From positions 4,712,001-4,776,000 of the forward strand of contig NZ_CP108054.1 of the NCBI RefSeq assembly GCF_036173125.1: a stretch of DNA of 64,000 nt, in the 5' to 3' direction. The notes beneath the pieces are model-generated. The model was given only the letters and a program-made list of their open reading frames with translations, made no database searches and was not told the origin of the DNA. Positions within the stretch are counted from its first letter, which is position 1. Each line of letters opens with the position of its first letter. Positions 45,530 to 54,146 of the stretch are shown one piece after another. Both the position numbers and the translations under genes were made by a program. The DNA comes from Streptomyces sp. NBC_00286 (GTDB lineage Bacteria > Actinomycetota > Actinomycetes > Streptomycetales > Streptomycetaceae).

Positions 45530-48500
45530 TTGTCAGCGTCATTGTGGAGCAGACGCCGGATACTCACGAGCGTCGCCGGCATTGCGGCGGTCCCCGTTCT
45601 GCCCTCGGTTCTCACCCTGGGCGCCACACCCGCCTACGCCGCCGATCCCACAGATACCGGTCTGCCAGACACCGACCGGGGCAAGGCCGTGTGGGCGTAC
45701 AAGACAGGCGGCCGGTCCACCCGCGAAGCCGCCGCTATCGCCCTTGCCGGCTCTTCGGCTGCCGTATCGACCTTCCTCACCAGCGAACTGCAGCGGACAA
45801 CCACGGACGACAACCGCTTCGCCATCTTTTCTGGTCTTTCCTACGCCGGCCCGTCCACCCGTGAGTCGGCTGAGACGGCGTTGTCCGCAGGGGACGACGC
45901 GATCGCCGACTACCTGCTCGACGGGTTCGCACAGCCCCTGGTGACGGACCTGCGGGTCGCGGTGTTCACCATCCTGAACAACAGCGGCACTGCTGTGAAG
46001 CGGGAGGCCAACAAAGCACTCAACACAGGCACCCAGGCGGCCCTGCGGAAGTTCCTCGAAGAGACTCAGTACACAGCTCGGCAGGAAGACGAACGGGTAG
46101 CGGTCTTCACCATCCTCAACACCGCCTCCCCCCAGGTGAAGCTGTATGCGGAGCGCGCCCTGAACGACGGAACCCCCCAGGCGATCCACCAGTTCCTGGT
46201 CTCCGGCCAGTTCATCGCTCGTGCTCGGGACGAAGAGGCTGCGACGATCGACCAGTTGGTGGCGATCGTGCAACGCGAGGGCAAGCGGGCCCAGCTCCAG
46301 ACGGAACAGGCCGTCGCGGCCTCCGACCGCGCGAAGAAAGCCGCTGAGAAAGCCAAGGCCGCCGCGCTGCAGGCGGCGGAGGAGGCGCGCGCCGCCCAAC
46401 AAGACGTCCGCAAGTCGGCCGTCGCCGCGAACAAGGCCGCGAGCGCCGCGGAGGGGGCCGCCGACGCCGCCAATACGGCGATCTCCGCTTCTCGCACCGC
46501 CCAGGCCGCCTCCAGCCGCGCCGCCCAGGCCGCCCAAGCCGCCGCTGCCGCCGCCGCATCGGCCGGAAGCGCCGCCTCCCGCGCCTACAACGCGGCCATC
46601 GCCGCCTCCAAGGACGCGTCTAAGGCCTCAGCCGCCCGCCAGGCCGCCCAGGGAGCCCGGGACGCCGCCAAGCGAGCGACCACCGCCGCCAAGGCTGCCG
46701 ACCAGGCCGCCATCGCCTCCCAGAACGCCTCCGCTGCCGGATCTGCCGCCGCGAGCGCCGCGCAGAACGCCGCAGCTGCCGCCAACGCAGCCGCGAGCGC
46801 TGCCTCCAGCGCGGGCGCCGCCCAATCCCAGGCCGCGAGGGCCCGGGCCGCCGCCGCTGAGGCGGATGCCGCCGCGGCCCGGGCCACCCGCGCCGCGGGC
46901 ACCGCGCAGACGCTGGCGAACAGGGCAGCCGCCGCTGCCCGCGTGGCGCGTGACGCCGCGAACAGCGCCGCCGCCCACGCTCTTAAGGCCGCCGACGCGG
47001 CCGACGATGCTGCCGCCAACGCGGGCAAGGCAATCGAGTACGCCAAGCGGTCCACCGACTACGCCAACGCGGCGGTTCAGGCGGCCACCACAGCCTCCAA
47101 CGCCGTCAAGGAAGCCCAGGCGGTGGAGAAGGCGGCCCGCGAGGCGGAGACCGCGAGGATCGCCGAGGACACCGAAATCGGCGTCCTAGAGGCCCGTACC
47201 AGGGCCAAGGCCGAGACCGACGACGCCGCCCGGGCCGACCGGCAGCGCACCCAGTCGGACATGACCTCCTCGGAGATCAAGGACCTGATCGCCTCCGCCA
47301 AGACCGCGTTGAACTCCGGAGACACCGCCACCGCCGTCGCGACCGGCCGGAAGGCCGCCATCAAGCTCCTTGACGCCACCGGCAGCTGGACCCGAGAGGC
47401 CGCCGAGTTCGCCCTCGCCGGCACCGACGAGGATGTCGTCAACTGGATCGGCACCGACCGTATTCTCGCCCAAGGCCAGGACGACCGAGAGAACGTCCTC
47501 ACCATCGCATCGGTCGCCCCCGCCGCCGTCGCCGAGGCCGCGCACCGAGCACTGGCCGCCGACGACCCGAACGCGGCACGCGACTTCCTCGACACCGGGG
47601 TCCTCGAGGCGGCAGCCGAAGAGAACCGCGTCCTGACCTTCGGAATCCTGAACGAGAACCCGGGGCCGGCGGTAAAGGCGAAGGCAGAGGCGGCGCTGAA
47701 GGACGGAAGCCCCCGAGCCCTGCACCGGTTCATCACCATCGAGCTGGCGGAGGCGGCTAAGGAGGACGACAGCATCGAGGTCTTCCGCCTCCTCAACTCC
47801 GGCGGCCCGTACATGAAGTCGGCGGCGCAGATAGTGCTGGAGGGCTCCGCCCGCATGCGGCGCGCCTTCGTCATCCGCGACAAGTTCCACGTCGCCCGCC
47901 TCGACCATGACCACGCCACCCACGTCGCCGCCATCCGCGCCGCCATCGCACACGCCGCGAAGGTCGCTGCGAAGGCCCGGGAGGACGCCGCCCTGGCGTC
48001 CAAGGCCGCGGCGGAAGCCCGCGAGGCGGCGGAGGAGGCGTCCGAGTGGGCGCTAAAGGCGCAGGGCTACGCCACCGACGCAGTGAACTCGGCGAAGGAA
48101 GCGAAGGCGAACGCGGACGACGCTGACAAGTCGGCTGCCGCCGCCGCCCAGTCTGCCAAGGCTGCTCAGTCGGCGGCGGTCACCGCGCGCAGCGCCGCAC
48201 GTACCGCGAACTACTCGATGCGGCAGGCGGTGACGTCCGCGAAGCAGGCGGTGACGTCCGCCACCTCCGCCCAGGCCTCCGCCTCCGCCGCGGCGGCTTC
48301 AGCCCAACAAGCCGGGCAGGACGCGAAGACGGCGGCAGCCGCCGCCAGCGAGGCCCGCTCGGTAGCCGCCGCGAAGCGGCGGGTGGAGGCCGCCGAGGCC
48401 GCACGCAAGGTGGCCGAGGAAGCTCGGCAGCACGCACAGAACGGCACCAACCCCTCCCAGACCGCCGACAACGACGACGGCACCGGAGACACCAAGTACT

Positions 48501-48889
48501 GGGGCATGTGGCCGGAGGACATGGGGGACGACAAGGATTGGGCGAAGGCCACCGGGCATTGGAGCACGGTGTTCGGAGCGGCGTCGGTCGTGTTCGGAGC
48601 GGCCGCCCTGGTCTCCGGGCCGGCCGCCGCTATCTTCGGCCCGCTCGCTATCGGAGCCGGACTCATTTCCTGGGGCCTCCAGGGGGTGAGCACCATCTTT
48701 ACTGGAAGGGGATACGGCTGGGGCAGCAGTGACTTCCACCAGGCCCTTGGCATCTTCATCCTCGGCGGTGCCTTCATCGGCAAGGCCGCAGTCCTCAAGA
48801 GAAGCGGTCTGGACGAGCAGATCGGCGCCAAAGTGTCCGGCCTCGTCAGTGACACTGTGACCGGGGTGATCGGCGTCCTCACCTGGTAA
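45530..48889 (+). CDS. Giant Tat-exported ALF-repeat / Ala-rich coiled-coil protein (copy B)
   Basis: 1119 residues from the TTG at 45530. Twin-arginine signal (SRRRILTSVAGIAAVPVLPS, cut after PAYA). Same order as copy A: ALF repeats (ALSAGDDAIADYLLDGFAQP, KALNTGTQAALRKFLEETQY, RALNDGTPQAIHQFLVSGQF), about 330 residues of Ala-rich coiled coil, a second ALF block, a second coiled coil, and a hydrophobic C-terminus (TVFGAASVVFGAALVSGPA-like, then GAGLISWGLQGVSTIF and FHQALGIFILGGAFIG). More diverged from copy A in the C-terminal 120 residues than in the repeats, as expected if that part carries specificity. Confidence 0.88.
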   Translation: MSASLWSRRRILTSVAGIAAVPVLPSVLTLGATPAYAADPTDTGLPDTDRGKAVWAYKTGGRSTREAAAIALAGSSAAVSTFLTSELQRTTTDDNRFAIFSGLSYAGPSTRESAETALSAGDDAIADYLLDGFAQPLVTDLRVAVFTILNNSGTAVKREANKALNTGTQAALRKFLEETQYTARQEDERVAVFTILNTASPQVKLYAERALNDGTPQAIHQFLVSGQFIARARDEEAATIDQLVAIVQREGKRAQLQTEQAVAASDRAKKAAEKAKAAALQAAEEARAAQQDVRKSAVAANKAASAAEGAADAANTAISASRTAQAASSRAAQAAQAAAAAAASAGSAASRAYNAAIAASKDASKASAARQAAQGARDAAKRATTAAKAADQAAIASQNASAAGSAAASAAQNAAAAANAAASAASSAGAAQSQAARARAAAAEADAAAARATRAAGTAQTLANRAAAAARVARDAANSAAAHALKAADAADDAAANAGKAIEYAKRSTDYANAAVQAATTASNAVKEAQAVEKAAREAETARIAEDTEIGVLEARTRAKAETDDAARADRQRTQSDMTSSEIKDLIASAKTALNSGDTATAVATGRKAAIKLLDATGSWTREAAEFALAGTDEDVVNWIGTDRILAQGQDDRENVLTIASVAPAAVAEAAHRALAADDPNAARDFLDTGVLEAAAEENRVLTFGILNENPGPAVKAKAEAALKDGSPRALHRFITIELAEAAKEDDSIEVFRLLNSGGPYMKSAAQIVLEGSARMRRAFVIRDKFHVARLDHDHATHVAAIRAAIAHAAKVAAKAREDAALASKAAAEAREAAEEASEWALKAQGYATDAVNSAKEAKANADDADKSAAAAAQSAKAAQSAAVTARSAARTANYSMRQAVTSAKQAVTSATSAQASASAAAASAQQAGQDAKTAAAAASEARSVAAAKRRVEAAEAARKVAEEARQHAQNGTNPSQTADNDDGTGDTKYWGMWPEDMGDDKDWAKATGHWSTVFGAASVVFGAAALVSGPAAAIFGPLAIGAGLISWGLQGVSTIFTGRGYGWGSSDFHQALGIFILGGAFIGKAAVLKRSGLDEQIGAKVSGLVSDTVTGVIGVLTW

Positions 48890-49020
48890 GTACCGTCGTG
48901 CCCTGGGGTGGCGCGTGCGTACCGTCACGTGAGTGCGCACGCACCACCCCGCCCTGTCAGACCTGTGCCCGCACATCCACCAACACGCCTACCAGCAGAT
49001 CCGCCAGCAGAAGGAAGCCC

Positions 49021-49398
49021 GTGCTGACCTCCCATTTCTCCCGTACCGAATGGTGGATCGCGGCCTTCGTGGCCGGCCTCGCCCTGGCGGTGGCGATCCA
49101 GTCCCTGATCCTCGAGAAGAAGAACAAGTGGAAGGCATTCCTGCCACCCTTGGCCGCCGCGGTCTTCATCGCCCTCGACTCGGCGGTACGGGAGTACGAA
49201 GAAAACACCCCGCTGATGCTGTTCACCGCGACTGCTCTCGGCCTGGCGCTCACGCGAGTCATCTTCGCCGGACATATCAGGCGTCAGATGGAGCTGGTGC
49301 GTTCGGGCCGCCCCATGGAAAAGCTGACGGGCATGCAGACCACGGTCTTCTTCCTCACCTTCACAGCGGTCGTGGCTGCCATGGCTGCCTTCCTGTGA
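49021..49398 (+). CDS. Small membrane protein B1
   Basis: 125 residues from the GTG at 49021 (AAGGAAG upstream). Four hydrophobic segments (WWIAAFVAGLALAVAIQSLI, FLPPLAAAVFIALDSAV, LMLFTATALGLALTRVIFAG, TVFFLTFTAVVAAMAAFL) and a charged loop before the last helix. Same topology as A1/A2 but a different sequence. About 130 bp after the ALF giant. Confidence 0.78.
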   Translation: MLTSHFSRTEWWIAAFVAGLALAVAIQSLILEKKNKWKAFLPPLAAAVFIALDSAVREYEENTPLMLFTATALGLALTRVIFAGHIRRQMELVRSGRPMEKLTGMQTTVFFLTFTAVVAAMAAFL

Positions 49399-49415
49399 CC
49401 ACCGGACGACCTGCG

Positions 49416-49794
49416 GTGCTGACTTCCCACTTTCCCGCACCGACCGGTGGATCGCCGCCTTCGTAGCGGGCACCGCGGCGGCGGTGGCGATCCAGTCCCT
49501 GATCCTCGAGAAGAAGAACAACAAGTGGAAAGCTATCGTGCTCCCCTTGGGTGCCGCACTCGGCATCGCGCTGGACTCGGCGGTGCGGGAGTACGGGAGA
49601 AACACCCCGCTGGCGCTGTACACGATGGCCACCCTCAGCCTGACCCTGACGAGAGTCGTCTTCGCGCGCTACATCGGACGCCAGATCGGGCTGCCCGTTC
49701 CGGACAGCCCGTACCAGTACCGACGGGCGGTCAGATCGCCCTCTTCGCCCTCCATCTCGTGGTCATCATCATGGCCATCGCCGTCACCCTGTAA
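49416..49794 (+). pseudogene. Frameshifted paralogue of membrane protein B1 (B2)
   Basis: Starts GTGCTGACTTCCCAC like B1 but one base is missing within the first eight codons (TTTCCCG against TTCTCCCG). The body then runs in another frame (AVAIQSLILEKKNNKWKAIV, LDSAVREYGRNTPLALYTMA), and a second shift restores the end (GGQIALFALHLVVIIMAIAV). Either a true pseudogene or two sequencing errors in one small gene. Confidence 0.7.
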
Positions 49795-49812
49795 GTCCGG
49801 CCGGAGCCCTTG

Positions 49813-50298
49813 ATGCCGATCTCCCTCTGGATCGTCGCAGTGATGATCCCGGAAGTCCTCGTATCCTGCGTCCTGATGCGCTGGCTCCCCGCGAAACACG
49901 AACGCTGGATCCCCCTCACGCTCATCCCGGCCATCGCCGCCCTCGCCGTCACCCTGCACTTCATCACCGGCACCCCCTGGCCGGCCACTCTCACCGCCTG
50001 CGCCGGATTCCTCTGGGGCATCGCCCTGGCCCTGCTCCCCTTCCGAGGCTGGATCTCCTCATGGACCCTCCCCGTCCACGGCGAGGCCCGGCTGCGCTGG
50101 CGCGAGGTGGTCCTGCTCGTGCCGACGGCACTGACTCCTCTGTCGACGACGCGGACGGACGCGGCGATGAAGAAGGCGTTGGCGGTGCGCCAGGTGGTGA
50201 GGGCGCGGGGGCCGTTCCCGCCACTGATGGGTGTGGCGCTGCTGGTGCTTCCGGTGGCGGGCGCGGCTGCGGCCCGGTGGGCCTTCGACGTGCTGTGA
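49813..50298 (+). CDS. Membrane protein B3
   Basis: 161 residues from the ATG at 49813. Hydrophobic segments LWIVAVMIPEVLVSCVLMRW, PLTLIPAIAALAVTLHFI, LTACAGFLWGIALALLPF and a C-terminal PLMGVALLVLPVAGAAAARW, with a charged loop of about 45 residues before the last helix. Continues the row behind the ALF giant. Confidence 0.75.
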   Translation: MPISLWIVAVMIPEVLVSCVLMRWLPAKHERWIPLTLIPAIAALAVTLHFITGTPWPATLTACAGFLWGIALALLPFRGWISSWTLPVHGEARLRWREVVLLVPTALTPLSTTRTDAAMKKALAVRQVVRARGPFPPLMGVALLVLPVAGAAAARWAFDVL

Positions 50299-50354
50299 AA
50301 CGGTCGTAAAACAACGCGGCCGCGCCGACACCGTTCAGCAGAAGGGCACCCCCC

Positions 50355-50738
50355 ATGCTCGCGTCCGTATCCATCGGATGGCTGTGGCTGCTGGCCGCGG
50401 CGTCCACCGTCCTGTCCAGCTGCCTCATGGGCAGCATGGTCCCCCTGCGGAAGGCCCGTATCGCCTACCCGGTGAGCATGGTCTCCTGCGGCGCGGTCCT
50501 GATCGTCGTCTGTCGGTTGAACGGCATCGGCCTGACCGGGGCGCTCGTCGGGTACTCGTGTGCCCACATCGGCCTGACACTCGGCCTGCTCCCCCAGCGG
50601 AAGCTGTTCAGGGAGGTGGGCGAGCTGTGGCGCAGAGGCGAGCCCACGGACCACCTCAAGGCCCCGCTCCGGCACCAGGTCTTCCTGGCTGTCTGCGTGG
50701 TCGCCGTCTCGCTCGTCGGTTTCGCGCTGACCCGCTGA
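50355..50738 (+). CDS. Membrane protein B4
   Basis: 127 residues. Four hydrophobic segments: WLWLLAAASTVLSSCLMG, YPVSMVSCGAVLIVVC, LTGALVGYSCAHIGLTLGLL, VFLAVCVVAVSLVGFAL. The loop QRKLFREVGELWRRGEPTDH before the last helix corresponds in position to the loops of A1/A2. Last member of the row. 22 bases downstream the coding character ends. Confidence 0.76.
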   Translation: MLASVSIGWLWLLAAASTVLSSCLMGSMVPLRKARIAYPVSMVSCGAVLIVVCRLNGIGLTGALVGYSCAHIGLTLGLLPQRKLFREVGELWRRGEPTDHLKAPLRHQVFLAVCVVAVSLVGFALTR

Positions 50739-51059
50739 GCCGCGTACGGGACGCGCCGCCCCAGGGCGAGTGCCGGCGCCACGTCCCAGACCGGGTGATC
50801 AGGCCGCTGCTGGAAGCCGCCGCATCCCCATGTCCCGGCAGTAATTCCCTGCCCCGTGATGGCGATCCGTCGCCTTGGGTGCCGCTCGCCGCCGGACCGG
50901 TGGGGCATCGGCCGTACGGCGCTTGATGCCTGCGATCCGCTCGGGACGGGCTTACGTCCCAGGGTGTTCGGCAGCGTGGATCCTGCCGCGGCGAGGGGTG
51001 TATCGGAGCCGATACGGTCGGCGGTCACGTGAGCCCGCGTACCGCTGTCCGTACGCGCG

Positions 51060-51299
51060 TGGCCAGTTCGGCGGGACGGGGGCATAACCGAGGTTGGCGG
51101 CTGACTTCTGTGCCTCTTTACTGATGACGTAGTCGAGGAAGGAGCGCAGTACTGGGAGTTGCTGCGGATTGTTGCCCTTGGTGCAGACGAGGGCGTAGCC
51201 GATCTCGACCAGAGGGTAGGCGCCGGTGGCTTTGGTGGCGGGGTTCAGTTCTACCGCGAGGTCGACGGCGGTCTCGGACCGGACGGTGTGGTGATGCAC
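51060..51299 (-). pseudogene. C-terminal relic of a phosphate-binding (PstS-like) protein
   Basis: Reads AVDLAVELNP, ATGAYPLVEIGYALVCTKGN, LPVLRSFLDYVISKEAQKSA and ANLGYAPVPP, the end of a PstS-family phosphate-binding protein. No signal peptide or N-terminal domain precedes it within the window, and it runs out into unrelated codons. The rest of 50739-51360 shows nothing else recognisable. Confidence 0.7.
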
Positions 51300-51360
51300 G
51301 CCCTGGGCCCCTGCGAGCGAACCGCTGTGCTGACGGCCGCCCGGCGGATCCGTACGGGCC

Positions 51361-52929
51361 TCAGGACATGTTGCCCCGGCACACCGTCCCCTCGGCCGGG
51401 GTGCGGCCCGTGCGGAGGTAGGTGTCGACCGCCTCCGTGACGCAGCGGTTGTACGGGTACGTGCCGTGGCCCTCCTCCTCGGCCGTCAGGAGTACGCCGA
51501 CACCGTCGCCCAGGGCGCGGGCCATGTGGCGGGCGCCGGGATATGGGGTGGTCGGGTCGCCGGTGCCGCCGACCACCAGGACGGGGGCCGCGCCGTCGGC
51601 GTTCACCTGGGGCGTGGCGCGCTCGCCGTCGAACGGCCAGTCGTAACAGAGGTAGACGCCGGTGGACCAGGCCGCGCCGAAGACAGGTGAGGCGGCTTTG
51701 ACGCGGGCCTCGTCCCTGTCGAGGCGTTCGGAGCCAGGGCGCAGGTTGGAGTCCGCGCAGGTGATCGCGGTTCGGGCGACGCGGCTGTTGTCGCGCGGGG
51801 CCGGCGCGCGTTCGGCGGAGCCGATGTCGTCCGCGCCCTTGCTCAGCGGACCGCCGTCGTTGTGGTCGATCAGCGCGGTGAGAGCCTTGGCGAGCGGCGC
51901 CCAGCCGTCTGTGCCGAGGTCGAGATGGTCGCCGACGGTGTACGCGAGGTCGTCGGCGTCGAGGTTCCTTCCGCCGCCGGCCGGGGCGGGCTTCTTCTCC
52001 AGGCGGTCGGCCAGGCGCGCCATGCGTCGCGCGGCCTCCTCGGGCCCATCGCCGGTCGGGCAGTCGCGGATACGGGCCGCGCAGTGCGCAGCGAACCGGT
52101 CGAACGCCGCCTGGACCGCCTTGACCCGCGACACCCGCCGCTCGTTGAGGTCCTTGGTCGGATCGACGGGCGCTTCGAGGACGAGCCGTCCGACGTGCGA
52201 CGGGTACAGGTGAGCGTAGACCGCGCCGAGCGTCGTTCCGTACGAGACGCCGAAGTAGTGCAGCCGCTCGTCGCCGAGGAGGTAGCGCATCAGGTCGAGG
52301 TCGCGCGCGGTGTGCGAGGTGCCGATGTACGGGAGGAGCGCCCCGGAGTGCTCAGCGCAGGCGTCGGCCCCCTCGTAGCCGGTGTCGTCCGCGGTCTTCC
52401 CGCAGCGCACGGGGATGGTCGCGCCAACGCCGCGCGGGTCGAAGGAGACCAAGTCGTAGCGGTCGAGGAGCGGCTTGTACTCGTTGAGGTATTCGGGCAA
52501 TCCGTTCACGCCGGACTCGCCGGGGCCGCCGAAGTTGAGGACGAGTGAGCCGATGCGCCGGGCGTTCGGGCCGGTGGCCTTGCGGCGGATCAGGGCGACG
52601 TCGATCGTCCTGCCCTCTGGTTTCCGGTAGTCGAGGGGGGTCTTCATGGTGGCGCAGTCGTAGCCCGTGCGCGCGGTGGGCGGCGATGTGCAGCGGGACC
52701 AGTGCAGGCGCTGGCCGGTGGTGAGCGCGGTGGGCAGACCGGCGGGCGGGTTGCTCGCGGTGAACTCCGTACGCGGCTCCGCACTCCGGCCGGGAACGTC
52801 GTGGCCGGGAGCGTCGCGCTGAAACCAGGCGCCGACGGCCCCGATCACGGCGAGGACGACCACGGCGAGGATCCGCACACCGACCGAGAGGCCCGGTCTG
52901 CGGCTTCGTATCGGATGTGCGTCACTCAT
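51361..52929 (-). CDS. Secreted tripeptidyl aminopeptidase-type alpha/beta hydrolase
   Basis: 522 residues from the ATG at 52929. N-terminal anchor (VGVRILAVVVLAVIGAVGAW). Alpha/beta hydrolase with the oxyanion region VLNFGGPGESGVNG, nucleophile elbow YFGVSYGTTLGAVYAHLYPS (Ser), Asp in LVVGGTGDPTTPYPGARHMA, His in EEGHGTYPYNRCV, i.e. the Tap/SlpD/SlpE group of Streptomyces. Expected to cut tripeptides from extracellular peptides. Confidence 0.93.
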   Translation of the reverse strand: MSDAHPIRSRRPGLSVGVRILAVVVLAVIGAVGAWFQRDAPGHDVPGRSAEPRTEFTASNPPAGLPTALTTGQRLHWSRCTSPPTARTGYDCATMKTPLDYRKPEGRTIDVALIRRKATGPNARRIGSLVLNFGGPGESGVNGLPEYLNEYKPLLDRYDLVSFDPRGVGATIPVRCGKTADDTGYEGADACAEHSGALLPYIGTSHTARDLDLMRYLLGDERLHYFGVSYGTTLGAVYAHLYPSHVGRLVLEAPVDPTKDLNERRVSRVKAVQAAFDRFAAHCAARIRDCPTGDGPEEAARRMARLADRLEKKPAPAGGGRNLDADDLAYTVGDHLDLGTDGWAPLAKALTALIDHNDGGPLSKGADDIGSAERAPAPRDNSRVARTAITCADSNLRPGSERLDRDEARVKAASPVFGAAWSTGVYLCYDWPFDGERATPQVNADGAAPVLVVGGTGDPTTPYPGARHMARALGDGVGVLLTAEEEGHGTYPYNRCVTEAVDTYLRTGRTPAEGTVCRGNMS

Positions 52930-53079
52930 CGAAATCCCCGCGCTCCCGCCCCTGGACGCCCGCCCCGTGCCCGCATGCCCGTGTTCGTGATCGTCCGATC
53001 GTCGAATGAGTGCAGAGTACAAGCCGTCTCTGACAGCAGCTCAGCTCCTGGCGTCACGGATCCCGAACCCGGTGAACGT

Positions 53080-53190
53080 ATGCGGTCACAGCACCATCAA
53101 TACGTGGTCGAGATCGAGACGGACCGGGCCACGTTGATGCGGGCAGCGGAGGAATGGGACCAGTACCTTGCACCGTTTCCTCTGCGCTGA
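53080..53190 (+). pseudogene. Possible short relic ORF
   Basis: 36 codons, MRSQHHQYVVEIETDRATLM then RAAEEWDQYLAPFPLR. The IETDRATLMRAAEEWD phrase looks like real coding sequence but no ribosome site or longer frame supports it. The remainder of 52930-53283 shows no gene; it contains promoters of the flanking genes. Confidence 0.3.
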
Positions 53191-53283
53191 GGCTGTGGGA
53201 CTGGCTGGTGGCGAGGACCGTCAATTGATCCGCGCGAACCGGCTTGGGACGGGTCCCCAGTCGGCTACGTACCGTCAAGGACC

Positions 53284-53868
53284 ATGACTGCGTGGCTGGG
53301 GCTGCTGTTGCGGGGCGTCGGGCGGCTGCTGGTGGGGGTCGGTGGCCTCGGTGTCCCGCTCGGTTTGCTGCTGTTGCTTGATGCGCCGTGGCTGGACGGG
53401 GTCGGCCTCGCCGGGGTGAGTGCGATCGTCGCGGGTGTGGGGTGGGTGGTGCTGCGGGGCGGGCGGCGGCTTGGGACGACGCCTCAGTCCCTCGTCCGGG
53501 CCGGAGAGTGGGTCGAGTGGTCCCTCGTTCCGCCGCTGGCCGCGTTCGGGCTTCGGGTGGGGGTGGCTGCTCTGGGGGTGGGCGCCGTCCTGATCGGGGT
53601 GTTCGCCGGGCAGTCGCTGTCGTACCAGCTGGTTACGTTTGTTTTTGGCGGGTTCGTTCTCGCCATCGTTGCCATGCTGCTGGTCAGCGACATTCGGTCG
53701 CGCTGGGGAAGTGCGGTGTCGCACAAGGCGGATAGGGACGACGTACCGGACGTCGAGGACGGCGGGCGGCCCGCCGGTCTGGAGTGGGTGCTCCTACTGC
53801 TCTTCAGCGGCCTGAGTTTGACCGTACTCACGGCTGGCGTGCTGGACCTGCGACGCCGGGGCGAATGA
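53284..53868 (+). CDS. Integral membrane protein, function unknown
   Basis: 194 residues. Five or so hydrophobic segments (WLGLLLRGVGRLLVGVGGLG, VGLAGVSAIVAGVGWVVL, VGVAALGVGAVLIGVFAGQS, LVTFVFGGFVLAIVAMLLV, EWVLLLLFSGLSLTVLTAGV) and a polar loop with Asp/Arg. No recognised family. Confidence 0.78.
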   Translation: MTAWLGLLLRGVGRLLVGVGGLGVPLGLLLLLDAPWLDGVGLAGVSAIVAGVGWVVLRGGRRLGTTPQSLVRAGEWVEWSLVPPLAAFGLRVGVAALGVGAVLIGVFAGQSLSYQLVTFVFGGFVLAIVAMLLVSDIRSRWGSAVSHKADRDDVPDVEDGGRPAGLEWVLLLLFSGLSLTVLTAGVLDLRRRGE

Positions 53869-53953
53869 GGAACTGCTGGTGATGGGGGTGCTCATCACCG
53901 TGGTGAGTGCGGTTCCTTCGATGGACTTGATCGCGCGCTGGCGGAGCAGCCGG

Positions 53954-54136
53954 TCAGCCGGTTCGTAGGTGGCGGATGAGGGCGGCGAGTCCAGTACCGC
54001 TGGTTGTTATTACGGTTCCGGGCTCGTCGCTTTCGCGGAGCCGCAGGGCTCCTTGGGTGGCGGCGACCTCCAGGCAGTTGGGCGCCTCACCCTCACCGGA
54101 AAACGAGGACTTCTGCCATACGACGGCGTCTGTCAT
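53954..54136 (-). CDS. DUF397 small protein, WhiJ-like module 2
   Basis: 60 residues: MTDAVVWQKSSFSGEGEAPN, CLEVAATQGALRLRESDEPG and LAALIRHLRTG. Ten bases after the XRE gene, as in module 1. Confidence 0.92.
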   Translation of the reverse strand: MTDAVVWQKSSFSGEGEAPNCLEVAATQGALRLRESDEPGTVITTSGTGLAALIRHLRTG

Positions 54137-54146
54137 TTCGGGCCTT

